Source: Coprococcus comes ATCC 27758
GTDB lineage: Bacteria > Bacillota > Clostridia > Lachnospirales > Lachnospiraceae
Direction: 5' to 3'
Length of the DNA: 64,000 nt
Assembly (NCBI RefSeq): GCF_025149785.1
Contig: NZ_CP102277.1
Coordinates: 2,852,001-2,916,000, forward strand
In this document: one piece after another, positions 7,932-17,540 of the stretch
Numbering within the stretch: the stretch's first letter is position 1
Layout: every line of letters starts with the position of its first letter
Position numbers and translations under genes: made by a program
Notes under the pieces: generated by a model
Told to the model about the DNA's origin: nothing
What the model saw: only the letters and a program-made list of their open reading frames with translations
Databases searched by the model: none

Positions 7932-8840
7932 TTATTTTTCTCCAGCCTTTTTCAGTCCTTCTTCTTCCCGGAATGCTCCTGGTGTCATCCCATACATTTT
8001 CTTAAATATTCTTACAAAATAACTTGTATTATCTATTCCCACATCTGCGGCAACCCGAATAACCGTATCATTCGTCTTACACAATAATTCTTTTGCCCTC
8101 TCCAGCCTGTAATCGATCAAATATTTCACCGGAGTCGTCCCTATTCCACGCTTAAAGCATCGAAGGGCTTCACTTTTACTAATGTTCGCTTCCGCTGCCA
8201 GCCTTTCCAAAGAAATTCGTTCTTTATAATGGTTTTCTATAAACTGCATCATCTCTCTGAGCCGCGACTGTAAAAGGAGATTCTTATTCCGGGACTCTCT
8301 CTGTACAATATCCGGAACTTCTTCAAACAATTCATCCCATAATCTGCTGATCTTGTTCTGTATAATCAGTTCTTTTCTAAGCATTTCCTTTCCGGCATCT
8401 TTGTATATCTCATCCAGCAGACTTAATATACCACTATTTTTTTCTTTTTCCAAAATCACATATTCTTTACCATATGTAATTACAGGACTAACATATTTTT
8501 GATAAATTGCACTTTCCCGCGCAGCAAGCAGCTCTGGAGCGTGCAGGATATTTGGCATAAGCGCACCACCCGGTGTTTCAAAGCGGTGGATCACTCTGCT
8601 GTTTATAAAAATCCCCTCCCCCGCTTCAAGGATAATCTTTTCATTTCCAATCCTGCAGATTACTTTTCCAGATTCAACCCATGCCCATTCAATCTCATTA
8701 TGCCAGTGCCATTCAACATAACCCTGACCAATTTCATCGATATCATCCAGATAATATTCAAAAGGAAACTCCGGCGTTCCGTGTTCACGTATTTCCCTCA
8801 GTGTTTCATCTGTTATTATCTCTGTTATTTGCATTTTCAT
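7932..8840 (-). CDS. AraC family transcriptional regulator with N-terminal cupin
   Basis: A 302-residue protein. The first ~150 residues form a cupin-like sensor (EWHWHNEIEWAWVESGKVIC, GEGIFINSRVIHRF); the last ~100 residues are the two-helix-turn-helix AraC domain (ISLERLAAEANISKSEALRC, TVIRVAADVGIDNTSYFVRI, FKKMYGMTPGAFR). It probably controls the divergent MFS gene, whose start is 107 bases away, in response to a small metabolite. The ATG at 8838-8840 is preferred; an ATG six bases further in is also possible. The inducer cannot be read from sequence. Confidence 0.88.
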   Translation of the reverse strand: MKMQITEIITDETLREIREHGTPEFPFEYYLDDIDEIGQGYVEWHWHNEIEWAWVESGKVICRIGNEKIILEAGEGIFINSRVIHRFETPGGALMPNILHAPELLAARESAIYQKYVSPVITYGKEYVILEKEKNSGILSLLDEIYKDAGKEMLRKELIIQNKISRLWDELFEEVPDIVQRESRNKNLLLQSRLREMMQFIENHYKERISLERLAAEANISKSEALRCFKRGIGTTPVKYLIDYRLERAKELLCKTNDTVIRVAADVGIDNTSYFVRIFKKMYGMTPGAFREEEGLKKAGEK

Positions 8841-8863
8841 TATACCTTTTGTGTTTTGAAGAT

Positions 8864-8893
8864 ATTGTACTATATTTTTGCGATATTCGTCAA
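8864..8893 (-). promoter_or_regulatory. Promoter of araC-type gene
   Basis: Minus-strand TTGACG (8888-8893), 18-bp spacer, TACAAT (8864-8869). It overlaps the upstream region of the divergent MFS gene, so one regulator could control both. Confidence 0.6.
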
Positions 8894-8947
8894 GACATCC
8901 ACCCCTCCAATATGATATAGTGCTATTTTGAAAGGAGCTTTTAAGAA

Positions 8948-10129
8948 ATGAAAAAAAACACAAATTGTATGCAGACCATCTACGCTTGTTTTATTGGTTA
9001 CATCGTTCAGGCTATCGTAAATAATTTTGTTCCTCTTCTTTTTGTCACTTTCCAAAATAATTACCATATTTCACTAGAACGAATTACCTTTTTGATCACA
9101 CTCAACTTTATCATTCAGCTGTTTGTCGATCTTCTATCCGCATTCTTCATCGACAGGATCGGATACCGCATTTCAATTTTAATTGCGCATATCCTTTCTG
9201 CGGCAGGACTGATATTACTCACCGTTCTTCCGGAAGTTTTTTCCTCCCCTTATACCGGACTTGTAATCGCAGTTATCATTTATGCGATCGGCGGTGGACT
9301 TCTCGAAGTACTGGTAAGCCCGATCATTGAAGCCTGCCCTACTGATAACAAAGAAAAAGCAATGAGTCTCCTGCATTCCTTTTACTGTTGGGGGCATGTG
9401 GGCGTTGTTCTGTTATCAACCGCATTTTTCTGGTTTTTCGGAATATCGCACTGGAAAATCCTCGCACTTATGTGGGCTGTCATCCCAATATTTAACACTT
9501 TCCTCTTCAGAAGTGCACCAATCTACTCCCTTCACGAAGAAGGTGAACAGGGACTTTCTCTCAGAGAATTGTGCACATCTAAAATCTTCTGGATGTTAAT
9601 GCTTATGATGACCTGTGCCGGTGCCAGCGAACAGGCAGTCAGCCAATGGGCATCCACTTTTGCCGAGACAAGCCTGCACATTTCCAAAACACTCGGCGAT
9701 CTTGCCGGTCCTCTTACCTTTGCAGCCTGTATGGGGGCTTCCCGGCTGCTTTACGGAAAATACGGAGACAGGATCCGGCTGGATCTGTTCATGAGAGGAA
9801 GCTGCATTCTTTGCATCCTTTCCTATTTATGTATTTCCATCCTTCCATTTCCTGCGCTGAACCTTTTTGGATGTGCGCTTTGCGGATTCTCCGTTGGAAT
9901 TATGTGGCCGGGACTTTTCAGCACCGCATCCGTCTCTATTCCACGTGGCGGCACAACAATGTTTGCCCTCCTTGCACTTGCCGGAGATCTGGGATGTTCC
10001 GGTGGTCCGACGCTTGCAGGTCTGGTATCTTCCTACGCCGGCGGTAGTCTGAAAACCGGGATTTTCGCAGCTATTATTTTTCCGGCCGTCCTGCTCCTTG
10101 GTCTGATAAAATCAAAAAAATCTGAATAA
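8948..10129 (+). CDS. MFS transporter (sugar/fucose permease-like)
   Basis: A 393-residue protein with about twelve membrane helices. The first half has VDLLSAFFIDRIGYRISI, the MFS helix 2-3 loop, and the second half has GASRLLYGKYGDRIRLDLFM. Overall it resembles the fucose permease/FGHS group of the major facilitator superfamily. ATG is placed after AAAGGAG. It is divergent from the AraC regulator, which suggests regulated uptake or efflux of a metabolite sensed by that cupin. The substrate is unknown. The next gene is convergent. Confidence 0.8.
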   Translation: MKKNTNCMQTIYACFIGYIVQAIVNNFVPLLFVTFQNNYHISLERITFLITLNFIIQLFVDLLSAFFIDRIGYRISILIAHILSAAGLILLTVLPEVFSSPYTGLVIAVIIYAIGGGLLEVLVSPIIEACPTDNKEKAMSLLHSFYCWGHVGVVLLSTAFFWFFGISHWKILALMWAVIPIFNTFLFRSAPIYSLHEEGEQGLSLRELCTSKIFWMLMLMMTCAGASEQAVSQWASTFAETSLHISKTLGDLAGPLTFAACMGASRLLYGKYGDRIRLDLFMRGSCILCILSYLCISILPFPALNLFGCALCGFSVGIMWPGLFSTASVSIPRGGTTMFALLALAGDLGCSGGPTLAGLVSSYAGGSLKTGIFAAIIFPAVLLLGLIKSKKSE

Positions 10130-10130
10130 A

Positions 10131-10160
10131 AAGATGAGCACCTTTTACAGCACTCATCTT
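10131..10160 (-). terminator. Terminator after arsC-like gene
   Basis: Arms AAGATGAG (10131-10138) and its complement (10153-10160), followed on the minus strand by T5. It lies between convergent genes and may also stop the MFS transcript. Confidence 0.75.
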
Positions 10161-10165
10161 CCCCA

Positions 10166-10519
10166 CTACTTCAACAATTTTTCTTCCCATTCTTTTTCTT
10201 TAAACCCGGTCAGTACAAATCTGTCCCCAACTACAAACGGTCTTTTCACCAACATACCATCTGTCGCCAGCAGCTTTATCTGCTCATCTTCCGTCATCGT
10301 CGGAAGCTTGTCTTTCAGCTGCATCTGCTTATAAAGCATCCCACTTGTATTAAAAAACTTTTTCAGCGGGACCCCACTCATCGCATGCCATTCCTTCAGC
10401 TCTTCATAGGTTGGATTTTCCTCCACGATTGCCCGTTCCTCAAATGCAATCCCATGCGCCTCCAGCCATTTCAGCGCCTTCTGACAGGTGCTGCATTTTC
10501 TGTATACCAATACTTTCAT
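10166..10519 (-). CDS. ArsC/Spx-family thioredoxin-fold protein
   Basis: A 117-residue protein MKVLVYRKCSTCQKALKWLE with a CxxC redox pair (Cys9, Cys12) and the late KRP motif (MLVKRPFVVGDRFVLTGF) of the arsenate-reductase/Spx family, most like the YusI group. It may be a glutaredoxin-type reductase or an RNA polymerase-binding regulator; sequence does not decide. Its ATG directly follows the TAG of the upstream DUF3841 gene (TAGATG), so translation is coupled. Third gene of a three-gene unit with two DUF3841 genes; no arsenic resistance genes are nearby. Confidence 0.82.
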   Translation of the reverse strand: MKVLVYRKCSTCQKALKWLEAHGIAFEERAIVEENPTYEELKEWHAMSGVPLKKFFNTSGMLYKQMQLKDKLPTMTEDEQIKLLATDGMLVKRPFVVGDRFVLTGFKEKEWEEKLLK

Positions 10520-11092
10520 CTATCTGATCCACTCCTTTTTTATTCTCCAAAGTCCTGCTTGTACATCCCTTACAAGCTCTGTATTTCCATGTACCAATTC
10601 TTCATGATACCGTGTCAGACGTTGCCAGCTTTTCAGGATCTGCTGCTTCTGTAACGGATAAAAATTACTCAACACCGCATCCATCTCTCTGATCCCATAC
10701 ATCTCCAGCTGCTCCTGGAACTGCTTCTCATCTTTTTCATCTTCCCCAATATATTTGAGACAGAGAATCTTATTCCAGTCATACATATCAAAAAGCAGAA
10801 CTTCATCCAATGGTACTTCCAGTGTCAGGAAGTTGCCGCCCATCGACTGATCCACATTATAGGCTTCACGGAATGCCCAGTACGGATACTCCGCACCATC
10901 CGGTTTCTTCACATATTTCTCCATCTCACGCACAAACCAGGAATAGGCTGTTGTGAAAATCTTTGCACTTTCCTGATATTTTTTCCGCACATACGCCTCT
11001 TTGGAATAGCACACGCCATTCCGCTCAATTGCTTCGATTACCGGGTCTGCCTGTGATGCATATAAGGTTATTGTATTACATTTTTCACCCAT
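10520..11092 (-). CDS. DUF3841 protein (second copy)
   Basis: A 190-residue protein from the ATG at 11090-11092 (MGEKCNTITLYASQADPVIE). It shares with its neighbour the layout YxW(F/L)V, (Y/F)PxWxxxR, LxLEVP/ELEI, Y(D/T)WNKILCLKYI and a final SWxRL...W.(I/V)+.EW segment, which marks the DUF3841 family. Function is unknown; such proteins sit alone or in small operons in clostridia. The start overlaps the 3' end of the first copy by 25 bases in another frame, and its stop abuts the arsC-like gene. A tandem duplication followed by divergence is the simplest explanation. Confidence 0.75.
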   Translation of the reverse strand: MGEKCNTITLYASQADPVIEAIERNGVCYSKEAYVRKKYQESAKIFTTAYSWFVREMEKYVKKPDGAEYPYWAFREAYNVDQSMGGNFLTLEVPLDEVLLFDMYDWNKILCLKYIGEDEKDEKQFQEQLEMYGIREMDAVLSNFYPLQKQQILKSWQRLTRYHEELVHGNTELVRDVQAGLWRIKKEWIR

Positions 11093-11625
11093 TCTCTTCG
11101 CACCTCCCAGATGTTTCCATAACATCCATCACTTCCGATCTGGATGTCATCATCAAAAAGCCTCTTCCAGCTCTCCCGGATTTCCCGTTTGATCTCCGGA
11201 TAGAACTGCGACATATACGCCTGCGTGTCGCTGACTCCATAGGCTTCCAGAAGCTCTTTGTGCCGCTTTTCATCCGCCTTGTCTGCCGGAATATAGGAAT
11301 AGTTGAGGATCATTCCCCATTTTGTGAAATTCACTCTGGTAATCAGAGATTCTTCGATCTCCAGTTCCAAGATCACTCTTCCTTTTTCCGGAAGCATCGT
11401 TGCATCCTGCCTGAAGGATACCCATACCGGAAATTCCACATCCGCCGGTTTGTTCCCGTAGTCCGGTCCGTTCTTGACCAACCATTCATAAGTATCCAGA
11501 ACCAGCTCCGAATGTTCTTTGAGATCCTTTATGATATACTCTCGCTTTACCGTATATCGTCCGGTCTCCTGAAGAACTTTCCAGACATTTTCATGCTGCT
11601 TTGACCACACTGTAATCTTTGCCAT
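11068..11625 (-). CDS. DUF3841 protein (first copy)
   Basis: A 185-residue cytoplasmic protein MAKITVWSKQHENVWKVLQE with the DUF3841 pattern (TYEWLVKNGPDYG, FPVWVSFRQDATMLPEKGRV, TRVNFTKWGMILNYSYIP, RESWKRLFDDD, REWVKN). ATG follows GAGGTGATGGA. No catalytic motif is recognisable and no signal peptide is present. It heads a tightly packed operon with its paralogue and an ArsC/Spx-like protein. Related proteins are annotated only as DUF3841; I do not assign a function. Confidence 0.75.
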   Translation of the reverse strand: MAKITVWSKQHENVWKVLQETGRYTVKREYIIKDLKEHSELVLDTYEWLVKNGPDYGNKPADVEFPVWVSFRQDATMLPEKGRVILELEIEESLITRVNFTKWGMILNYSYIPADKADEKRHKELLEAYGVSDTQAYMSQFYPEIKREIRESWKRLFDDDIQIGSDGCYGNIWEVRREWVKNVIQ

Positions 11626-11746
11626 TCCATCACCTCACTAATGGTAAAATATAAGTACTCCAAAGATAACTAACCGGCATCACCATACTTACATTTACTA
11701 TAACACCGATCGGCATCTTTTGTCCTCTTTTCCCTTTATTCTCTCA

Positions 11747-12424
11747 TTACTTCGTATCAAATCTGGTCACTGCCATGTGGATCAGATATGGAATAAGGAT
11801 TACCGGAATCGCCAGATACGCCAGCACACTATACGCCTTCTGGATCAGTGTCAGAAGCCCGAACTGTGCGATTCCAAAATCTACAACACAGCAGATAAAT
11901 GCTGCCACAATTTCCTTTGTACCGATTTTTCTTTTCTCATCCGTTCCTATCTCTTTTTTCATCTTATCAAGACCACTACAGATTCTCTTGACCATTGCAG
12001 CCACCATATTAACTGCCGTAGATACCGCTCCTAGAATGATCAAAACAGAAATCAGCGGCATCATAAATCCTTTTCCAACACCGCACTGCACCTGCGATGA
12101 TATTCGGAATATACACGATCAGAAGACCTGCGATAATGCAGACAAACAGGACAGAAGCCACCCTACGCACCAGGTCTGTTCCAAATACTGCCACAACGAA
12201 GATAAATATGCCGATAATCAACGTACACAGCAGATACGGAAGTCCGGTCAGGGTACTTAAGGTCGCTCCGCCTGTCGCAAATGCAACTGCAGGAGCCACG
12301 CACATCACACAAATTAACTGTAGATCTGCGCACCCGAGGCAAATCCACCTCCGAAATGTGTTGTAAACCAGACAAACGCTACCCCAAGAATCATAGAGGA
12401 AGTTGCGGATTTCTTATTCTTCAT
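11747..12424 (-). pseudogene. YkvI-type membrane transporter, decayed
   Basis: The start (12424) encodes MKNKKSATSSMILGVAFVWF then GGGFASGAQIYS and a stop, the N-terminus of YkvI/BCCT-like permeases. Further pieces follow in other frames: TGLPYLLCTLIIGIFIFVVA, VRRVASVLFVCIIAGLLIVY, IPNIIAG, then after a one-base shift near 12085 a run from MQCGVGKGFMMPLISV to YLIHMAVTRFDTK. The remains span about 225 codons against roughly 350 in intact members, so an internal deletion plus at least one frameshift have destroyed the gene. The start overlaps the upstream dehydrogenase by 11 bases, so it was once its co-translated partner. Confidence 0.8.
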
Positions 12425-13526
12425 GGCTCTGATCCTTTCTGACTCTTTCTTTCAGTTTCTGCATTGCATCTTCCAGCATTTCCCGGGTTACCTTATATGG
12501 GTAATGTGCTACATCCGATATTTTCGGAATATGTCCCATACTTTCTTTCCATTCATCCTCTGTAATCTCAATTTCTTTCAAGGACACCGGAAGACCTATC
12601 TCGCGATTCAGCTTATATATTTTCTCAAATTCTTCTTCCTGTCCATCTACAAGAAGTGCCAGAAGCACACCAAATCCAACTACTTCCCCGTGCAGATGCC
12701 GCTGCTCGATCACCGGATACTTCGTCAGAGCATAAAAAATTGCATGTGCAAGTCCACTGTTATAATCCGGTGTGAAATCTTTTGTAAGGAAAATGGATGC
12801 AATTCCGGTTGTCACAACGATCGCCAGAACCACCTGCTCTACATCGTATGTACACAGTCCCTTTTTATGGTCTGCAAATGCCTTCGGTCCATATTCCAGA
12901 AGCGGATTCCTGCACATCAGACTGACTGCTACACCAAGTGAGGTAAAATGTTCCAGTCTTTCATCCCTTGATGAGATTGTTGCTTCATAGTATTTTGCAT
13001 AGGTATCACCAATTCCTGCCCACATATACTGACTCGGTGCTTTTGCTATGATTTCTGTATCGATAAATGCATGCATGACCGGACGCACGAAGAAATTCGG
13101 TTTCAGAAATGTACCATCCTCGTTATACATGATCGACACCGATGTACATGCCGAACAGTTGGATGCAATTGTCGGGAAGCTGAACACCGGCTTATCATCT
13201 GTGATACACAGACATTTTACCGTATCCAGTGCTTTGCCCCCTCCTACTCCAAATACCATATCTGCTTTCTGATAAACCGACATCCGGCGAAGCTTTTCTA
13301 CCGTCTGATAGGTACAGTCTTTCCCATAAAGTTCTTTTCCAATAATCTCCAGATTCGTCTGGTCGACCGCCACTTTGATCTTATCAAAAGCCGCATCAAG
13401 TGCCCTTTTTCCACCAATCACAAGTACCGTTTTTCCATAAGATTCACAGACCGGTCCGATTTTATCGTAAATTGCATCTCCGATGGAATAATTCGGGAGA
13501 TGCACCTCGTAATTTTCTAATTTCAT
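12414..13526 (-). CDS. Iron-containing alcohol dehydrogenase / GldA-like
   Basis: A 370-residue protein of the dehydroquinate synthase-like fold: NAD-binding VFGVGGGKALDTVKCLC, and metal-binding positions seen as Asp in GIGDTYAKYYEAT, His in GLAHAIFYALTKYP and His in RHLHGEVVGFGV, close to glycerol dehydrogenase and related uncharacterised members. It should oxidise or reduce a small polyol or aldehyde with NAD(H). Its downstream partner, a membrane permease, is a pseudogene, so the original uptake-plus-oxidation pair is broken. Substrate is not determined. Confidence 0.8.
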   Translation of the reverse strand: MKLENYEVHLPNYSIGDAIYDKIGPVCESYGKTVLVIGGKRALDAAFDKIKVAVDQTNLEIIGKELYGKDCTYQTVEKLRRMSVYQKADMVFGVGGGKALDTVKCLCITDDKPVFSFPTIASNCSACTSVSIMYNEDGTFLKPNFFVRPVMHAFIDTEIIAKAPSQYMWAGIGDTYAKYYEATISSRDERLEHFTSLGVAVSLMCRNPLLEYGPKAFADHKKGLCTYDVEQVVLAIVVTTGIASIFLTKDFTPDYNSGLAHAIFYALTKYPVIEQRHLHGEVVGFGVLLALLVDGQEEEFEKIYKLNREIGLPVSLKEIEITEDEWKESMGHIPKISDVAHYPYKVTREMLEDAMQKLKERVRKDQSHEE

Positions 13527-13631
13527 AGTCTTTCTCTTTTCCTGGTTCTATGTCTTTTTCCTAAAAAACAATCATTCAGCCGGAAATCCTGACAGAATAT
13601 CCTGGTAGCTTCTCTTGCATATTTTCGTATC

Positions 13632-13668
13632 CAAAAAGCCGGTCCGAATCCTAAAATTCGCACCGACT
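13632..13668 (-). terminator. Terminator after pgi
   Basis: Minus-strand stem AGTCGGT.CGAAT...ATTCG..CCGGCT followed by T5, 24 bases past the pgi stop. Confidence 0.75.
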
Positions 13669-13691
13669 CTGGTCTCTTTCATTAATTCTGA

Positions 13692-15272
13692 TTAGATATC
13701 TAAAAGATCACTGTATACTTTCAGTGCTCCGTCTGTCTCATGGGCAAGTACACGTTTGGCAAGTACTTTCCCAAGCTGAACACCTTCCTGGTCGAAGCTG
13801 TTCACATTCCATACAAATCCCTGGAACATAACCTTATTCTCAAAATGTGCAAGAAGTGCACCGAGTGTCTCTGGTGTCAGTTCTTTACCGATGATAATAC
13901 TTGACGGACGTCCACCTTCAAAATTCTTGTTGCGGTTCTCGTCTGATTTACCGCATGCAAATGCTACGATCTGTGCAGCTACGTTTGCGCAGAGCTTCTG
14001 CTGGCTTGTGCTGTCCTGGATCACAACATCGGTTCCGATCTGGCTGTTCTTGAAGCCGATGAACTGGAGCGGTATGATGTTGGTTCCCTGGTGGAGAAGC
14101 TGATAGAAGGAATGCTGTCCGTTTGTTCCTGGTTCTCCGAAGATCACCGGACCTGTCGGGTAATCTACCGGCTCGCCAAAGCGGTTAACTGATTTACCAT
14201 TGGATTCCATATCCAGCTGCTGCAGATGTGCCGGGAAACGGCTCAGTGCCTGTGAATATGGGAGAACGGCTGTTGCCGGATATCCAAGTACATTACGCTC
14301 GTATACACCGATCATCGCATCCAGCATTGCCGGGTTCTTCAATAAATCTTCATTCTTGGAAACTTCATCTACCTTTGCTGCTCCTGCAAGGAACTGTGCA
14401 AATACTTCCGGTCCGAATGCCAACGAAAGTACGGCACCGCCGACTGCTGAAGTAGATGAGTAACGTCCTCCGATATAATCATCCATGAAGAATGCTGCAA
14501 GATAATCATCGCTCTTTGCAAGTGGTGATGTCTCGCTTGTAACAGCGATCATATGCTTGGAAGCATCCAGACCTGCATTTTTCAGGGCATCTTTTACAAA
14601 TGACTCATTGGTAAGAGTCTCAAGAGTTGTTCCTGACTTTGATACCAGAACAAAAATAGAATGTGCTACATCAATTGAATTCAGTACTGCTGCTGCATCA
14701 TCCGGGTCAACATTGCTGATGAATTTGGCTTCCATCTTGAATGTGCCGTTCTTCTTAGCCCAGTTTTCAAGTGCAAGATACATTGCGCGAGGACCAAGGT
14801 CACTTCCACCGATACCGATCTGTACGACTGTTGTGAATTTCTCACCTGCTGCATTTGTGATCTCGCCGGCATGTACTTTATTGGCAAAATCTGCGATCCT
14901 CTGCTGCTGCTTAACATAGAATTCTCGCTTGTCTACTCCGTCAGCTTCTACTTTATCTCCAAGCTGTCCACGGGTGAGCTGATGAAGAACCAGTCTCTTT
15001 TCTCCTGTGTTGATCACTTCTCCATTGTAGAGTGCTGCGTACTTTTCTGTCAGCTGCGCTTCTTTTGCAAGCTTTGCAAGTGCTGCAAGTACTTTATCAT
15101 CTACTGCTTTTGCAGCGTAATTGTAAGTAAGATCCTCTGTCATCGGAACGCTGTAATCCTTAACACGTTCTGCTCCGTTCTCACCGGACATCACTTCTGC
15201 AAGATTGACACGTTCTACTTCCGAAAGTTCTTTAAATGATGTAAGTGTATCCAAATTGTTCCAATTAATCAT
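13692..15272 (-). CDS. pgi: Glucose-6-phosphate isomerase
   Basis: A 526-residue enzyme of the long bacterial/eukaryotic PGI type. It has VVQIGIGGSDLGPRAMYLAL, SKSGTTLETLTNESFVKDAL, GGRYSSTSAVGG, GEPGTNGQHSFYQLLHQGT and the family signature NVNSFDQEGVQLGKVLA. It interconverts glucose-6-phosphate and fructose-6-phosphate in the cytoplasm. ATG after AAGGAGG. Transcription starts from a promoter that overlaps the 3' end of the MMPL gene, and a terminator follows, so it is monocistronic. Confidence 0.96.
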   Translation of the reverse strand: MINWNNLDTLTSFKELSEVERVNLAEVMSGENGAERVKDYSVPMTEDLTYNYAAKAVDDKVLAALAKLAKEAQLTEKYAALYNGEVINTGEKRLVLHQLTRGQLGDKVEADGVDKREFYVKQQQRIADFANKVHAGEITNAAGEKFTTVVQIGIGGSDLGPRAMYLALENWAKKNGTFKMEAKFISNVDPDDAAAVLNSIDVAHSIFVLVSKSGTTLETLTNESFVKDALKNAGLDASKHMIAVTSETSPLAKSDDYLAAFFMDDYIGGRYSSTSAVGGAVLSLAFGPEVFAQFLAGAAKVDEVSKNEDLLKNPAMLDAMIGVYERNVLGYPATAVLPYSQALSRFPAHLQQLDMESNGKSVNRFGEPVDYPTGPVIFGEPGTNGQHSFYQLLHQGTNIIPLQFIGFKNSQIGTDVVIQDSTSQQKLCANVAAQIVAFACGKSDENRNKNFEGGRPSSIIIGKELTPETLGALLAHFENKVMFQGFVWNVNSFDQEGVQLGKVLAKRVLAHETDGALKVYSDLLDI

Positions 15273-15377
15273 AGTGGATTCCTCCTTATTCCTTTTATGA
15301 TAGCAGGATTGTATCAGCCCTTTTGATACGCACGAATCTTTTTCTCCGTTCCTTGTATCATATAATAATCCAAGGAA

Positions 15378-15406
15378 ATTATACTATGATGTGGTTATGA
15401 TTTCAA
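15378..15406 (-). promoter_or_regulatory. pgi promoter
   Basis: Minus-strand TTGAAA (15401-15406), 17-bp spacer, TATAAT (15378-15383). The -35 lies inside the last codons of the MMPL gene (stop at 15395). Confidence 0.75.
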
Positions 15407-17473
15407 GCCTGTAGGTCGGAAACCTTTGCTCGTCTTTACAATAATCTTGTCAAATACCATGAATAAGGACGGAAGGATCAGCACAACAACCACCATACTG
15501 ATCAGTGCACCTCTCGCCATCAGGATACACAGTGAACTGATCATATCGATATTGGAATAAAGTCCGACACCGATCGTTGCAGCAAAGAAGCTGAGTGCAC
15601 TGACGATGATCGACTGCGCAGAAAACTTATGCGCTGTTGTGATCGCGTCAAATTTGCCTGCGCCGCGGCTTCTCTCTCTCTGATATCTGGTGGTCATCAG
15701 AATCGCATAATCCACAGTCGCGCCAAGCTGGATCGTACCGATTACGATTGATGCCACAAACGGCAGCTTTGTTCCAGTGTAAAACGGAATACCCATATTC
15801 ACAAAGATCGCAAATTCGATCACACCGACCAGGATCACCGGAATAGTAACTGATTTGAACAGAAGCAGAATAATCACAAATACAATTCCAATAGACACTG
15901 CGCTTACGCGTTTAAAGTCTGTATCTGTAATGTTGATCAAATCTTTTGTCAATGGTCCTTCTCCTACCAGCATTGCACCCTTATCATATTTATCCATGAT
16001 CTTATCAATCTGCTCAATCTGTTTGTTTACTTTATCCGTTGCTACTTTGTAAGTAGAATTTACCATCAGCAGCTGGTACTTGTCATTTTTCAGCATACCG
16101 GTGACAGATTCCGGGAGCATATCTGCCGGAACACCTGAGCCGACCAGGTTATCCAGTCCAAGTACCCATTTAACACCATCTACTTTTTCAATCTCCTGTG
16201 ACATCTTCTTGACATCAGAACCTGCAACCGAGCTGTCCACCAGGATCATATGTGTGGTGTTCATATTGTAATCTTCTTTTAATTTCGTGTTCGCAATGAC
16301 ACTCGGAAGATCCTTTGGCAGCGATTCGTCCAGATTGTAGTAAACACCTGTGTGATTGTTTCCGTAAATCGCCGGAAACAGAAGGATCACAAATGCTACT
16401 ACATAAATCACGTAACGCTTTGTCACCTTATCTGAAATCCTTCTAATATCCGGAAGCAGCGGTTTGTGTTTCGTCTTCTCGATCAGCTTGTCACAGCACA
16501 GAATCATGGACGGAAGAACGGTTACACAGACCAGAACTCCGAAGATAACTCCTTTTGCCATAACGATACCGATATCTTTTCCAAGCGTAAAGCTCATAAA
16601 GCAGAGTGCGATAAATCCGGCAACCGTCGTAACTGAACTTCCGATTACGGATGAAAAGGTCTGGGAAATCGCGTGTGCCATCGCCCGCTCTTTATCTCCG
16701 TTATAGCGCACCTGCTGCTCCTGATAACTGTGCATCAGGAAAATAGAATAGTCCATAGTGACACCGAGCTGAAGTACCGCTGCCAGTGCCTTCGTGATAT
16801 AAGAAATCTCTCCAAAAAATACATTCGTTCCAAGATTATATACGATTGCGATTCCGATACTCAAAAGGAACAATACCGGAACAAAAATTGATTCCATCGT
16901 AATTGCCAGAACCAGTGCAGAAAGTGCGACTGCGATCAGTACATAAAGTGGTGTCTCCTTTTCGGCAAGCTCTTTGGTGTCCTCTACAATCGCAGACATT
17001 CCACTTAAGAAGCACTGCTCTCCGGTGATCTTACGGATCTCGGTAATTGCCTTCATGGTTTCATCGGATGAAGTTCCATCTTTGAAAAATACCGCCATCA
17101 TTGTTCCGTCTTCTGTGTTGTACTCATCATACAGCTTTGACGGAAGCACACTCTGTGGAACCGAAATATCAGCCAGTGAATCATACCAGAGTACATTCTC
17201 TACTCCGTCTACCTTCTCTACCTTTTCTTTCAGCTTCACAATCTCTTTATCTTCCATGCCGTCTACCATCAGCATCGAAAATGCCCCAATCCCAAAATCA
17301 TTCGTCATGATCTCTTGTCCCTGCATTGTCTCAATGTCTTCCGGAAGATAAGTCAGTACATCATAGTTGATCCTGGTGTTCACATACCCCCACACAGCCG
17401 GAATCAAAAGGATAATACTGAGTATCAGTATCGGTACTCTGAATTTAACAATCTTTTTGCCAACCTTTACCAT
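15395..17473 (-). CDS. MMPL-family RND exporter (YdfJ-like)
   Basis: A 692-residue inner-membrane protein with two repeats, each one helix plus an external domain and five more helices. Conserved RND features: LQLGVTMDYSIFLMHSYQEQ in the first half and IQLGATVDYAILMTTRYQRE in the second, which carry the proton-relay Asp of MMPL proteins. Such proteins export lipids or small hydrophobic compounds. No lipid biosynthesis gene is adjacent. Its promoter lies in a perfect 19-bp inverted repeat (17551-17596), which predicts tight control by a TetR-type repressor encoded elsewhere. Confidence 0.88.
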   Translation of the reverse strand: MVKVGKKIVKFRVPILILSIILLIPAVWGYVNTRINYDVLTYLPEDIETMQGQEIMTNDFGIGAFSMLMVDGMEDKEIVKLKEKVEKVDGVENVLWYDSLADISVPQSVLPSKLYDEYNTEDGTMMAVFFKDGTSSDETMKAITEIRKITGEQCFLSGMSAIVEDTKELAEKETPLYVLIAVALSALVLAITMESIFVPVLFLLSIGIAIVYNLGTNVFFGEISYITKALAAVLQLGVTMDYSIFLMHSYQEQQVRYNGDKERAMAHAISQTFSSVIGSSVTTVAGFIALCFMSFTLGKDIGIVMAKGVIFGVLVCVTVLPSMILCCDKLIEKTKHKPLLPDIRRISDKVTKRYVIYVVAFVILLFPAIYGNNHTGVYYNLDESLPKDLPSVIANTKLKEDYNMNTTHMILVDSSVAGSDVKKMSQEIEKVDGVKWVLGLDNLVGSGVPADMLPESVTGMLKNDKYQLLMVNSTYKVATDKVNKQIEQIDKIMDKYDKGAMLVGEGPLTKDLINITDTDFKRVSAVSIGIVFVIILLLFKSVTIPVILVGVIEFAIFVNMGIPFYTGTKLPFVASIVIGTIQLGATVDYAILMTTRYQRERSRGAGKFDAITTAHKFSAQSIIVSALSFFAATIGVGLYSNIDMISSLCILMARGALISMVVVVLILPSLFMVFDKIIVKTSKGFRPTGLKS

Positions 17474-17540
17474 ACTTTATTCCTCTTTTCTTTTTATTCT
17501 TTCTCTCTTAATGACTGCCGGTCATTTATTTTACAAAACC

